Of a stretch of DNA of 51,541 bases, positions 1 to 8,620 are shown piece by piece; position 1 is the first letter of the stretch, and every line of letters starts with the position of its first letter. The stretch is from Pseudomonadota bacterium (GTDB lineage Bacteria; Pseudomonadota; Gammaproteobacteria; Steroidobacterales; Steroidobacteraceae): positions 1 to 51,541 of the forward strand of contig JAJYFU010000010.1 of assembly GCA_021790795.1 (NCBI GenBank). The letters run 5' to 3'. The translations under genes and the position numbers were made by a program. A model generated the notes under the pieces. It did not search any database, had not been told where the DNA came from, and was given only the letters and a program-made list of their open reading frames with translations.

Positions 1-353
1 CCCGCATCACCGCTCACGGTGAGCAGCTCGCCCGCGGCGTGCACGCGCACCGGGCCGCCGCCTCCGGCCAGATGCACCCGCCAGCGCTCGGCGCAGGCGA
101 TCAACTCGATGGCGAGCGGCGGGAACGGCTCGGGCGGCGCGGCCGTCCTGCGGGCTTCGGCGCGCTTGTGCTCGATCCATAATCGATGGCGCTCGAGAAA
201 CCCCTCGATCAGCCGTGGCGGCGTCCTCAACGGCACGACCACCTCGACACGACCGGTGTGAAAGACGCGCACCACCATTCGCCGGGCGCGTTGGCTCTCG
301 CGCACGCTCCAGCCCACGTCCTGCTCCGACCACAACGATAATTGGGAGCTCAT
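1..353 (-). CDS. YgjP-like (DUF45) metallopeptidase, N-terminal part, runs off the left edge
   Basis: Reading leftward from the ATG at 353-351, an open frame of 117 codons reaches the window edge without a stop. The N-terminal product shows the opening of the YgjP/DUF45 family: an arginine pair followed by beta strands ('RRMVVRVFHTGRVEVVVP', about residues 25-42) and then 'FLERHRLWI', the helix that usually ends 'FL..H..WI'. In this family a zinc-binding HExxH motif lies in the C-terminal half, which is outside the window, so catalytic competence cannot be judged. The gene is divergent from the ABC exporter genes, with about 110 bases between start codons. Family assignment is by pattern and fairly secure; the substrate is unknown for the family. 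Confidence 0.7.
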   Translation of the reverse strand, partial: MSSQLSLWSEQDVGWSVRESQRARRMVVRVFHTGRVEVVVPLRTPPRLIEGFLERHRLWIEHKRAEARRTAAPPEPFPPLAIELIACAERWRVHLAGGGGPVRVHAAGELLTVSGDA

Positions 354-464
354 CCCCTCGACGATCCCATCAACCTGCCGGCACATCCGGCTCGCCCGAT
401 ACGGCATCATACCAGCGGCCGGCACCGTACATCGGGCAGACGGGGGCGCCTGCGATCGGCTAGG

Positions 465-1382
465 ATGCGCCGGCGTGAACCGAGTGGATCAGCATTGAGC
501 GTCCCCATTCTCGAAGTCCGTGACCTCGTCAAGCGCTACCCGGCCGTCACGGCGGTGGACGGGTTGTCGTTTCAGGTGCCGCCCGGCATGTGTTTCGGCC
601 TGCTCGGACCGAACGGTGCGGGCAAGACCACCACCATGGAGATCATGGAGGGGATACTCGCACCGAGTTCCGGGACCGTGAGCTACCGCGGCGAGCCGCT
701 GGGGGAGCGCTTCCGCGAGGAAGCCGGCATCCTGTTTCAGGCCACCGCGCTGCAGCACTTCCTCACGGTGCGCCAGAGCCTCGCGCTGTTCCGCGGGCTG
801 TACACGCGCGGCCGCGACATCGACGAGCTGCTGCGCCTGTGCTCGCTCGAGGCGCTCGCGGGACGTGACAATCGCAAGCTCTCCGGCGGCCAGCGGCAGC
901 GGCTGCTGCTCGCCATCGCGCTGGTGAACGACCCAACCGTGCTGTTTCTCGATGAGCCGACCACGGGACTCGATCCGCAGGCACGGCGCAACTTCTGGGA
1001 ACTGGTCCGGGCCGTCAAGGCGCAAGGCAAGACCATCGTCCTCACCACCCATTACATGGACGAAGCGGAGATGCTCTGCGACGAGATCGCCATCGTCGAT
1101 CACGGACGCATCGTCGCCCAGGGCGAGCCGCGCCGGCTGCTGCGCGAGCATTTCGCCGCGGTGCTTCTCGAGCTTCCGCGCGCGGCGTTTCCGCCGGCCG
1201 CCCGCACGCTGCCGCTGCAGCTTCTCGAGACGGACGAGCGCATCGAGATCACCACCGATGATCTCGACGCGACGCTGCGCACGCTCATCGGTGCCGGCGT
1301 ACCGCTCGCAAGCCTGCGCATGCGACCACCGAACCTCGAGGATCTGTTCCTCGAGCTGACCGGCCACGAGCTGCGCGCATGA
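465..1382 (+). CDS. ABC-2 type exporter, ATP-binding subunit
   Basis: ATPase that would power the membrane subunit encoded directly downstream. With the ATG at 465 the product has 305 residues. Walker A 'GPNGAGKTT' lies near residues 48-56, the ABC signature 'LSGGQRQR' near 139-146, Walker B 'VLFLDEP' near 159-165, the D-loop 'GLDP' follows and the switch histidine is in 'TTHYMDEAE'. The C-terminal part after the core is typical of DrrA/NodI/CcmA-like exporters. The start is uncertain: TTG at 495 ('LSVPILEV') is an alternative close to the conserved N-terminus, and a possible -10 (TAGGAT, 461-466) would favour it. The stop overlaps the permease start by 4 bases, so the two are translationally coupled. 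Substrate (drug, lipid or polysaccharide) cannot be told. Confidence 0.9.
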   Translation: MRRREPSGSALSVPILEVRDLVKRYPAVTAVDGLSFQVPPGMCFGLLGPNGAGKTTTMEIMEGILAPSSGTVSYRGEPLGERFREEAGILFQATALQHFLTVRQSLALFRGLYTRGRDIDELLRLCSLEALAGRDNRKLSGGQRQRLLLAIALVNDPTVLFLDEPTTGLDPQARRNFWELVRAVKAQGKTIVLTTHYMDEAEMLCDEIAIVDHGRIVAQGEPRRLLREHFAAVLLELPRAAFPPAARTLPLQLLETDERIEITTDDLDATLRTLIGAGVPLASLRMRPPNLEDLFLELTGHELRA

Positions 1383-2383
1383 TCCGCCGTCTGCTCGCCG
1401 TCTGGCATGCGCGCAATCTCGAGTTCCTTCGGGATCGCGGCTCCCTGCTGTTCACGCTCGTGCTGCCGCTGTCGATCATCCTCGGGATCGGTTTCATCTT
1501 CGGCGGTCCGTCGCGGCCACTGTTCACGGTCGGCGTGCTCGGCGGACCGGCGACCCTGGCGCACAATCGGTTTGCGCACACGCGCTACCTGCGGTTCCTG
1601 CCGGTCGCGAGCCGGCAGGCGGGCCTGCGCGCGGTGCGCCACGACCACATCGCTCTGCTGCTCGCCCCGGGACCTCCGCTGCGCTTCTGGGTCAACACTC
1701 ACTCGCCCAAGGGCTACATCGTGGAGCAGCTGCTGCGCGCCGCAGATCCCGGTGCCGTACGACTGCCGGTCAGCGGCCGGCAGATCCGCTACGTCGACTG
1801 GCTGTTCCCGGGAATCCTGGCGATGAACATGATGTTCAGCTGCCTGTTCGGAGTGGGCTACGTGGTGCTGCGCTACCGGCAGAGCGGGTTTCTCAAGCGG
1901 CTGCACGCCACGCCGCTGACGGCGTTCGAATTTCTCAGCGCCCAGGTCCTCTCGCGCCTGGGCATCATTCTGCTGATCACCGCCATCCTGTACACGGTGG
2001 TCGGAGCAATGATCCATTTTCACGACGCCGGCAACCTCGCGCTGCTGTTGCTGATCGCGGTGCTCGGCGCATTTGCGATGATCGCGCTCGGCCTGACGGT
2101 CTCGGCGCGCCTGGCCAGCGAGGAATTGGTCAACGGCCTGTTGAATCTGCTCACCTGGCCGATGGTGATGCTCTCGGGCGCGTGGTTCTCGCTCGCCGGC
2201 GCTCCCGGCTGGCTGCGATGGATCGCCGATGCGCTGCCCCTGACGCAGCTGCTGCACGCGGCCCGCGCCGTGATGCTCTACGGGGCCGGCCTCGGCGCCA
2301 TCGCGCCGAACCTCATTTATCTGGCGGTGGTCACCCTGGTGTTTCTCGGTATCGGCGCCGCCTCTTTCAAGTGGCGAATCTAG
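1379..2383 (+). CDS. ABC-2 type exporter, membrane permease subunit
   Basis: A 334-residue integral membrane protein paired with the preceding ATPase through an ATGA overlap. It has the ABC-2 permease layout: a first hydrophobic segment around residues 23-45, a soluble loop of about 100 residues (to about 147), then five closely spaced hydrophobic segments (about 148-170, 195-215, 220-245, 250-275 and 305-328). The segment 'LLTWPMVMLSGAWFSL' is characteristic of the conserved C-terminal ABC-2 region (NodJ/DrrB type). The large extracytoplasmic loop after the first helix resembles YhgE/YhaP-type exporters. No substrate-binding protein or dedicated regulator is adjacent, so the transported compound is unknown. 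Confidence 0.88.
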   Translation: MIRRLLAVWHARNLEFLRDRGSLLFTLVLPLSIILGIGFIFGGPSRPLFTVGVLGGPATLAHNRFAHTRYLRFLPVASRQAGLRAVRHDHIALLLAPGPPLRFWVNTHSPKGYIVEQLLRAADPGAVRLPVSGRQIRYVDWLFPGILAMNMMFSCLFGVGYVVLRYRQSGFLKRLHATPLTAFEFLSAQVLSRLGIILLITAILYTVVGAMIHFHDAGNLALLLLIAVLGAFAMIALGLTVSARLASEELVNGLLNLLTWPMVMLSGAWFSLAGAPGWLRWIADALPLTQLLHAARAVMLYGAGLGAIAPNLIYLAVVTLVFLGIGAASFKWRI

Positions 2384-2397
2384 CCGACGAGGCCCTC

Positions 2398-3435
2398 ATG
2401 GCGAACTCACCCATGCGATTCATGAGCGACAATACCGCGACCGCGTGCCCGGAAATCTTCGCGGCCCTGGCCGAGGCGAACCGCGGCTTGGCCATCGCCT
2501 ACGGCGACGACCCCTGGACTGAGCGGTTGGATCGAGCGCTCGGCGAATTCTTCGACACGCCGGTGCGCGCCTTCGCGCTCGCCACCGGGACAGCCGCCAA
2601 TGCCCTCGCGCTCGCCACGATCACGCCGCCGTATGGCGCGATCTTCGCCCACCAGGAAGCGCACATCGCCTGCGACGAATGCGGCGCACCGGTGTTCTAT
2701 TCCGGCGGTGCGCAGCTGATGCTGCTCGAGGGCGAGCATGCGAAGCTGTCGGCCGACGCACTCGCGGCGGCATTGAACGCACACCCGACATCGGTGCACA
2801 CCGTGCAGCCGGCCGCTGTCTCGGTAAGTCAAGCGAGCGAGCTCGGCGCGGCCTACCGGCCCGACGAGCTGACCGCACTGTGCGCGGTGGCCCACGCGCA
2901 CGGACTGAAAGTGCACATGGACGGAGCCCGCTTCGCCAACGCGGTGTCCTTCCTCGGTTGTCACCCGGCGGACGTGACGTGGCGCGCCGGCGTGGACGTG
3001 CTCTCTTTCGGTGCGACCAAGAACGGCGCGCTCGCCGCCGAGGCGGTGGTCTTCTTCGACACCGACCTGGTCCGTGACTTCGAGCTGCGCCGCAAGCGAG
3101 CCGGACAGCTCATCTCGAAGTCGCGCTTCGTCGCGGCGCAATTGCTGGCCTATCTGCGCGATGATCTGTGGCGGCGCAACGCCGAGCGCGCCAACGGGTT
3201 CGCCCGCCGCATCGGTCGAGCCGCCGGCGCGCGCCTCATCGCGCCGGTGGAGGCCAACGAGGCATTCGTGCACCTGGGGATCGACGGCAAGCGCACACTG
3301 CGCGCCGCCGGCTTCGAGTTCTATGATTGGGGCGCCGAGCACGCCGGCACTGCCCGCCTGGTGGCCGCCTGGGACCAGGACGAGACACACGTCGAGGCGC
3401 TGTGTGCCGCGCTCGCGGCGTTGTCCGAACCCTGA
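2398..3435 (+). CDS. ltaE: Low-specificity L-threonine aldolase family protein
   Basis: Pyridoxal-phosphate enzyme of the beta-eliminating lyase family, expected to split L-threonine or L-allo-threonine into glycine and acetaldehyde in the cytoplasm. The 345-residue product contains 'HQEAHI' (about 85-90), 'DGARFAN' (175-181, the Asp contacting the PLP nitrogen) and 'SFGATKNGA', whose lysine (about 208) would bind PLP. The ATG at 2398 is 14 bases after the permease stop; ATG 2413 is an alternative. It is probably in the same transcript as the exporter genes, although no functional link is evident. The proximity to the threonine biosynthesis genes at 7-12 kb is on the other strand and may be coincidental. 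Family members differ in stereopreference, so the precise isomer is not determined. Confidence 0.88.
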   Translation: MANSPMRFMSDNTATACPEIFAALAEANRGLAIAYGDDPWTERLDRALGEFFDTPVRAFALATGTAANALALATITPPYGAIFAHQEAHIACDECGAPVFYSGGAQLMLLEGEHAKLSADALAAALNAHPTSVHTVQPAAVSVSQASELGAAYRPDELTALCAVAHAHGLKVHMDGARFANAVSFLGCHPADVTWRAGVDVLSFGATKNGALAAEAVVFFDTDLVRDFELRRKRAGQLISKSRFVAAQLLAYLRDDLWRRNAERANGFARRIGRAAGARLIAPVEANEAFVHLGIDGKRTLRAAGFEFYDWGAEHAGTARLVAAWDQDETHVEALCAALAALSEP

Positions 3436-3454
3436 CACACGAGCGAGGTCTGCG

Positions 3455-4027
3455 ATGGTCGAGCGACTCTCACGCATGCTGCCGCTGGGCACTCCGGCGC
3501 CCTCGTTCTCGCTCCCGGATCCGTCCGGACGGGTATGGCGCCCGGAGGATTTCTCCGCCGCCCGCGCCCTGCTGGTGACGTTTCTGTGCAATCACTGCCC
3601 ATTCGTGAAGCACATGCTCGATGGGTTCGTTTCGTTCGCCCGCGAGTACGGCCCCAAGGGGCTCGCAATCGTGGCCATAAACCCCAACGACGCCAACGCC
3701 TACCCCGCGGACGCGCCGCAACAGATGGCGCGCATAGCCGCCGAGAAGGACTTCCCCTTCCCCTACCTGATCGATGCATCGCAACGCGTGGCGCTGGACT
3801 ACCAGGCCATCTGCACACCGGAGCTGTTCCTGTTCGATTCGGCCCGCACCCTCTTCTACCGTGGCCGTTTCGACGCCAGTTCGCCCGGCAACAAAACGCC
3901 CGTCACGGGCGATGAGCTGCGCGCAGCGGTCGACGCCCTGCTCGCCGGGAAGCGCATCGAGCGGCAGGTCCCGAGCATCGGCTGCAGCATCAAGTGGAAG
4001 CCCGGAAACGCCCCGGACTGGGCCTGA
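3455..4027 (+). CDS. Thioredoxin-fold redox protein (AhpC/TSA-like) with CNHCPF motif
   Basis: Predicted cytoplasmic thioredoxin-family protein of 190 residues. The N-terminal 'PAPSFSLPDPSG' resembles peroxiredoxins and AhpC/TSA proteins. The redox site is C45-N-H-C48 in 'FLCNHCPFVKH', a CxxC in thioredoxin position. Downstream come 'VAINPNDANAYPAD' and 'ICTPELFLFD', which supplies the cis-proline loop. This defines a well populated group of thioredoxin-like proteins whose physiological partners are unknown. No signal peptide is visible. The start at 3455 has a GAG-rich ribosome site ('gcgaggt') 6-8 bases upstream and lies 19 bases after ltaE, suggesting the same transcript. Peroxidase activity cannot be concluded, because the CxxC pair fits a disulfide reductase better. 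Confidence 0.85.
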   Translation: MVERLSRMLPLGTPAPSFSLPDPSGRVWRPEDFSAARALLVTFLCNHCPFVKHMLDGFVSFAREYGPKGLAIVAINPNDANAYPADAPQQMARIAAEKDFPFPYLIDASQRVALDYQAICTPELFLFDSARTLFYRGRFDASSPGNKTPVTGDELRAAVDALLAGKRIERQVPSIGCSIKWKPGNAPDWA

Positions 4028-4140
4028 GCCGACGCGCCGTACCGGGACGGCCCCCGCGCGTGAGCCGCCGCACTCTGAAACGGATTGCGGACGCGCACGC
4101 GGCCGTGGCGTCCACCATCCTGGAAGTGTAGAGATACGCC

Positions 4141-4974
4141 ATGGCTCATCCCCCATCCTCGCCCTCCTTGATCGACATCGGGATCAACCTGACCCACGAC
4201 AGCTACGACAGCGACCGGGACACCGTCATTGCGCGCGCGCGGGACGCCGGCGTGACGCAGATGATCGTCACGGGCGCCTGCGGTGCGAGCAGCCGCAAAG
4301 CCGTCGACCTCGCCCGCGCCCACCCCGGTCAGCTGTTCGCCACGGCCGGCGTCCATCCCCATCACGCCACCGATCTCACCGACACACGGCTCGCCGAGCT
4401 TTCCGAGACCGCACGCGCCCCCGAGGTGGTCGCCGTCGGCGAATGCGGCCTCGACTACTTCCGCAATTTCTCGCCGCACGCCGCGCAACAACAGGCGTTC
4501 CATCGCCAACTCGAGCTCGCCGAGCGGCTCGGCAAGCCCGTCTTTCTGCACCAGCGCGACGCGCACGGCGATTTCATCGCGATTCTGCGCGAGCACTGGC
4601 CGCGCCTGGCCGGCGGCGTCGCGCATTGCTTCACGGCCGGCGGCACCGAGCTCGACGCATACCTCGAGCTCGGTCTTGCCATCGGCATCACCGGCTGGAT
4701 CTGCGACGAGCGCCGCGGCGCGCACCTGATGGAACTGGTGCCGCGCATTCCCGCCGACCGGCTCCTGCTGGAAACCGACGGTCCCTACCTGCTGCCGCGC
4801 GACCTCAGCCCGAAACCCGCCTCCCGGCGCAATGAGCCGCGGTACCTGCCGCACATCGCGAGCGTCGTCGCCCGGGCGCGCGGCGAATCGCCGCTGTCGC
4901 TCGCGCGCTCGAGCACCGCCGCCACGCGCCGGTTGTTTTCCCTGCCGAACGCACCCGGCGACATCGGTGTCTGA
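4141..4974 (+). CDS. tatD: TatD-family metal-dependent hydrolase/deoxyribonuclease
   Basis: A 277-residue TIM-barrel amidohydrolase-fold enzyme. The N-terminus 'LIDIGINLTHDSY' is the E. coli TatD version of the metal-binding loop, where YcfH and YjjV have DxHxH. Further motifs are 'GVHPHHA' (70-76), 'GECGLDYFRNFSP' (100-112, bridging glutamate), 'FLHQRDAH' (136-142), 'AHCFTA' (161-166) and 'LLLETDGPYLLPRD' near 210-220. Family members are 3'-5' nucleases acting on DNA and on oxidised or tailed ends. Despite the name there are no tatABC genes nearby. The ATG at 4141 follows a 'TGGAAG' stretch. It is the last gene of the cluster; 278 bases follow before the next start. Confidence 0.92.
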   Translation: MAHPPSSPSLIDIGINLTHDSYDSDRDTVIARARDAGVTQMIVTGACGASSRKAVDLARAHPGQLFATAGVHPHHATDLTDTRLAELSETARAPEVVAVGECGLDYFRNFSPHAAQQQAFHRQLELAERLGKPVFLHQRDAHGDFIAILREHWPRLAGGVAHCFTAGGTELDAYLELGLAIGITGWICDERRGAHLMELVPRIPADRLLLETDGPYLLPRDLSPKPASRRNEPRYLPHIASVVARARGESPLSLARSSTAATRRLFSLPNAPGDIGV

Positions 4975-5160
4975 ATTATTCCGGCGACCGTCCGGCGCGC
5001 TGGCGACTCACGGTCCACTCCCAGCCCCGCAAAATATCGTTATGTCATGTCTGTATCGGCGCGTATCCGCATGACAGGGCCGAGCGGAGGCTGGATCGCC
5101 CATCAGCGTATTGCAATAAGACCAATTTCCGGCGCGCTTGCCCGCGCTGCGGGCCGCGCC

Positions 5161-5189
5161 TTGCGCGCCCGGACCCGCCTTTCCATAAT
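5161..5189 (+). promoter_or_regulatory. Candidate sigma-70 promoter for the M20 peptidase gene
   Basis: TTGCGC (5161-5166), 17 bases, then CATAAT (5184-5189). This lies 63 bases upstream of the peptidase ATG. The rest of 4975-5252 holds no gene or repeat that I can support. Confidence 0.4.
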
Positions 5190-5252
5190 CGCGGCCTTGC
5201 CTGCGGTGCGGCCCCGGAGCTTCACCGTTTACGGTCTTGCGGGAGACGGTCC

Positions 5253-6668
5253 ATGGATCTGCAAAAGCTGCACACGCACATTACCGCCGCATGGCGTGAC
5301 TCGATCGTCGAGCGCCTGGCCGCCTACGTGCGCGTTCCAAACAAGTCGCCGCTGTTCGATCCGCAGTGGGAACAGCACGGCCATATGGAAGCTGCCGCAC
5401 AGCTGCTGGCCGAATGGTGCCGCGCCCAGCCCATACCCGGGATCCGGGTCGAGCTGCGCCGGCTTGCCGCGCGCACGCCCGTGCTGCTGATCGACATTCC
5501 CGGCGAGCTGCCCGGCTGCGTGCTCCTGTACGGGCACATGGATAAGCAGCCGGAATTCACCGGCTGGCGCAGTGGACTCGGCCCGTGGGAGCCGGTGCTG
5601 AGTGACGGCAAGCTCTACGGGCGTGGCGCAGCCGATGACGGCTACGCCGTATTCAGCTCGCTCGCCGCGATCGCGGCGCTGAAGGCGCAGAACGTCGCGC
5701 TGGCGCGCTGCGTGGTACTGATCGAGGCCTCGGAGGAAAGCGGCAGCGTCGATCTGCCGGCGCACCTCGAGGCGCTCGGCCCCGCGCTCGGGGAGCCCTC
5801 GCTGGTGGTGTGCCTGGACGCCGAGTGCGGCAATTACGACCAGCTCTGGTGCACCACTTCGCTGCGCGGCAATCTGGTCGGGCAGCTCTCGGTGCGCGTC
5901 CTGCAGGAAGGGGTGCACTCGGGCATGGCCAGCGGCATCGCGCCAAACCCCTTCCGTATCTTGCGGCAACTGCTCGAGCGGCTGGAGAATCCCCGCGACG
6001 GGGCGCTGCGGCCGGAAGCGCTCTCGGTCAACGTGCCCGCCGACCGGCTCGCGCAGATCCGCACCGCCGCGGCCGTGCTCGGCGATGCCGTCGCCGGCAA
6101 GCTGCCTTGGGCGCAAGGCGTGCGCGCCGTGAGCGATGACCCGGTCGAGCTGCTGATCAACAGCACGTGGAAAGCAACGCTCTCGGTCACCGGCGCCGAC
6201 GGTCTGCCGCCGACACTCTCGGCCGGGAATGTGCTGCTGCCCGCCCTCACTTTCAAGCTCTCCCTGCGCCTGCCGCCGACGTGCGACCCGCAGCGCGCGG
6301 CCCGCGCCATCAAGGACGTGCTCGAGCGCGACCCACCCTATGGCGCGCACGTGCGCTTCGAGCCCGGCACGCCCACCGCCGGCTGGAACGCTCCCTCATT
6401 CGCGCCGTGGCTCGCGAACTCGATCGACTCCGCATCGCGGCGGATCTACGGGCGCGGCGCGGTGCACGTCGGCTGCGGAGGCACCATTCCCTTCATGGCC
6501 ATGCTCGGGGAGCGCTTTCCGCGGACGCAGTTCTTCATCACGGGGGTGCTTGGGCCGCATTCCAACGCGCACGGGCCAAATGAGTTTCTGCACCTCGACT
6601 ACGCCGAGAAGCTCACCGTCTGCGTCTCCCTCGTGCTCGCCGATCATGCGCGCGCGCCTAGCGAGTGA
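5253..6668 (+). CDS. M20-family metallopeptidase (dipeptidase/carboxypeptidase type)
   Basis: A 471-residue zinc peptidase of the M20/M25/M40 clan, expected to be cytoplasmic because no signal peptide is present. Metal and catalytic residues are visible: 'GHMDKQPE' (94-101, H95 ligand and D97), 'GRGAADDGY' (123-131, bridging D128) and 'EASEESGS' (158-165, general base and ligand glutamates 161/162). Later come 'HVGCGGTIPF' and a final 'GPNSNAHGPNE'-like segment, here 'GPHSNAHGPNEF', which supplies the last histidine ligand. The subgroup with 'MDKQPE' acts on dipeptides or short peptides. A GGGAGACGG ribosome site is 6-8 bases before the ATG at 5253. The gene stands alone and converges with the NERD gene, with 18 bases between. 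Confidence 0.9.
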   Translation: MDLQKLHTHITAAWRDSIVERLAAYVRVPNKSPLFDPQWEQHGHMEAAAQLLAEWCRAQPIPGIRVELRRLAARTPVLLIDIPGELPGCVLLYGHMDKQPEFTGWRSGLGPWEPVLSDGKLYGRGAADDGYAVFSSLAAIAALKAQNVALARCVVLIEASEESGSVDLPAHLEALGPALGEPSLVVCLDAECGNYDQLWCTTSLRGNLVGQLSVRVLQEGVHSGMASGIAPNPFRILRQLLERLENPRDGALRPEALSVNVPADRLAQIRTAAAVLGDAVAGKLPWAQGVRAVSDDPVELLINSTWKATLSVTGADGLPPTLSAGNVLLPALTFKLSLRLPPTCDPQRAARAIKDVLERDPPYGAHVRFEPGTPTAGWNAPSFAPWLANSIDSASRRIYGRGAVHVGCGGTIPFMAMLGERFPRTQFFITGVLGPHSNAHGPNEFLHLDYAEKLTVCVSLVLADHARAPSE

Positions 6669-6686
6669 GCATGCCGCAAAGAGCCT

Positions 6687-7283
6687 TCAGCGCATGTGCT
6701 TCATCGAGCTCGGACGCACCGCCGCACGCACGCGCTCCCAGCCCTCGCGGTACTGCGCGAGCGCAGCGTCCCGCACGTCGTTGTCCAACGGCGGAAATTC
6801 CGCCGCCAGCGTATCGAGCATCAGCGTCCACTTCGGCAGCCCCTTCGGAAACTTTCCCTGCCGCGTGAACACGACGCGCCCCTCGACCGGCACCTCCCCG
6901 GCGATGGCCCTCACCGCGGCGATGCGGTCATACAGCCCGCTCTGCGGATTGACGAAAGTGAACCGGTGCGCGCCGTCCATCACGGTCCACTCGGACATCT
7001 GATCGCCGCCGAAGATGTTGCCCTGCACTTCGCGCACGTCGATGATCAGGATGCCGTGTACGCTCAAAAGCAGGAAATCGACGTGGAAGCCGGCGCCCAT
7101 GCCGTCCGGAACCAGCGCATCGATCACGTGATCGGCGGCGACCGCGGTGACCGCGAGCCGCAACGCCTTGCGCGCGCGCCTGCCCCGGAACCAGCGTATG
7201 AACCACACCAGCGCGACGACGAGCGCCGCGGCGAGCGCAAACAGCGCCCAGGGAACAAACGGCCGTAGCATCTGATTGCTCAT
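6687..7283 (-). CDS. Membrane-anchored NERD (nuclease-related) domain protein
   Basis: A 198-residue protein with one hydrophobic segment (about residues 10-30) followed by a basic stop-transfer stretch, 'RWFRGRRARKALR'. The soluble part has the NERD signature: 'HVDFLLLSVHGILIIDVREVQGNIFGG' spans about residues 66-92 and matches the D-x-n-E/D-x-K-like core of the restriction-endonuclease-like fold. The usual lysine in '..V.VK..' is here arginine/glutamate ('VREVQG'), so activity is uncertain. The ATG overlaps the thrC stop by 4 bases (ATGA), making it the last gene of the threonine operon. NERD proteins are proposed nucleases or DNA-processing factors; why one is co-expressed with threonine synthesis is unclear. 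Confidence 0.8.
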   Translation of the reverse strand: MSNQMLRPFVPWALFALAAALVVALVWFIRWFRGRRARKALRLAVTAVAADHVIDALVPDGMGAGFHVDFLLLSVHGILIIDVREVQGNIFGGDQMSEWTVMDGAHRFTFVNPQSGLYDRIAAVRAIAGEVPVEGRVVFTRQGKFPKGLPKWTLMLDTLAAEFPPLDNDVRDAALAQYREGWERVRAAVRPSSMKHMR

Positions 7284-8605
7284 CCCTGCGCCTCCGTCCC
7301 CTCGCGCGCCAGCGCCGTGCGCAGCGCGCCCAGATCGGCCTCGATCTCCCGATAGGCGCTCGGACGCGCGAACAGCTCCGCGAGCGATGCGGGCACCGGA
7401 ACTTCACGCCCGATCAGCGGCTCGACGATCTCGCGAAACTTCGCCGGATGGGCCGTGGCGACCAACACCCAGCGACCCGCGCGCCGGCGCGCTTCGCTCA
7501 GGCGCGCATAGGCCTCGGCCGCGACGGCCGTATGCGGACACCAGATCCGCCCGAGTCGCCGGTAGTCGGCGCGGATGCGCGCGCGGATCGCCTCGTCATC
7601 GACGCTGCAGGCGCTCACCGCTGCGCGCAACCGCTGGTTGTCCGGATAAAACGCCCGCAACCGTTCCATGTTACTCGGATCGCCGACGTCCATCGCCGAG
7701 GCGAGCGTGGCCACGCTCGGTCGCGGCCGCCACGGGGCGCCGCCGAGGAACTCCGGCACCGTGCGGTTGGCGTTGTGCGCGAGTACGATCTCCCCGATCG
7801 GCAGCCCGAGCCGGCGTGCCCAGATACACGCCATCGCGTTACCGAGGTTGCCGCTCGGGATGATGAACGAAACCGGCTCGCCCCCGGGACCGGCGAGCGA
7901 GCGCGCCGTGGCGGCGTAGTACACCGCCTGGGGCAGCAATCGTCCGAGATTGATGCTGTTGGCCGATGACAGCTCCCGCGACCGGCGCAGCGGCTCATCG
8001 AGAAACGCCTGCTTGGCCAGACGCTGGCAATCGTCGAACGTGCCGCGCACCGCGAAGGCGCGCACGTTGCCGCCCCAGCAGGTCAGCTGCTGCTGCTGGG
8101 TGGGCGAGACCCGTCCTTTCGGGAACAGCACCACCACCTCGATGCCGGGCCGGCCATGGAATGCGGCAGCCACCGCCCCGCCGGTATCCCCCGAGGTGGC
8201 CACCAGGATGGTCAGCGTACGCGACCGGGGCTCGCGCAGCCGCGCCAGGCATGCGGCGAGAAAGCGCGCGCCGAAATCCTTGAAGGCCGCCGTCGGTCCG
8301 TGAAAGAGTTCGAGCACCGCGAGCCGCCCGGGCTCGAGGTCCGCCACCGGCGCCGGAAAGCTGAAGGCTTCGGCGCAAATGGGCGCCATCGATGCCGCGA
8401 GCGCATCGCCCTCGGCGAACGGTCCGATCAGCCGGGCCGCGAGCGCCGGCAGATCCGCCGCCGCATCCAGGTCCGCCGGCGCAACCTCGGGCCAGCGCTG
8501 CGGCACATAGAGACCGCCATCGGGCGCCAGACCCCGCGCCAGCGCCTCGCCGAAACCCGCGGTGATCGCCGCGTCCCGTGTGCTTTGAAATCGCATGGCC
8601 GCCAT
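7280..8605 (-). CDS. thrC: Threonine synthase
   Basis: PLP enzyme converting O-phosphohomoserine to L-threonine, the last step of the pathway. The product has 441 residues, as expected for the longer bacterial/fungal class. The N-terminus 'MRFQSTRDA' and 'APDGGLYVP' are typical. The PLP lysine is K109 in 'GPTAAFKDFGARF', followed by 'ATSGDTGGAVAAAF' and the phosphate-binding 'IPSGNLGNAMA'. ATG 8596 (directly before 'RFQSTR') is an alternative start nine bases downstream; neither has a strong ribosome site. It lies 15 bases after thrB and overlaps the NERD gene by four. Confidence 0.95.
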   Translation of the reverse strand: MAAMRFQSTRDAAITAGFGEALARGLAPDGGLYVPQRWPEVAPADLDAAADLPALAARLIGPFAEGDALAASMAPICAEAFSFPAPVADLEPGRLAVLELFHGPTAAFKDFGARFLAACLARLREPRSRTLTILVATSGDTGGAVAAAFHGRPGIEVVVLFPKGRVSPTQQQQLTCWGGNVRAFAVRGTFDDCQRLAKQAFLDEPLRRSRELSSANSINLGRLLPQAVYYAATARSLAGPGGEPVSFIIPSGNLGNAMACIWARRLGLPIGEIVLAHNANRTVPEFLGGAPWRPRPSVATLASAMDVGDPSNMERLRAFYPDNQRLRAAVSACSVDDEAIRARIRADYRRLGRIWCPHTAVAAEAYARLSEARRRAGRWVLVATAHPAKFREIVEPLIGREVPVPASLAELFARPSAYREIEADLGALRTALAREGTEAQG

Positions 8606-8620
8606 CGCCCGCCGTGCGCC

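Noticed and set aside
5047-5252. Possible small gene upstream of the M20 peptidase
   Set aside because: The frame overlaps the peptidase out of phase, has no ribosome site and no recognisable pattern. The interval looks like promoter DNA.
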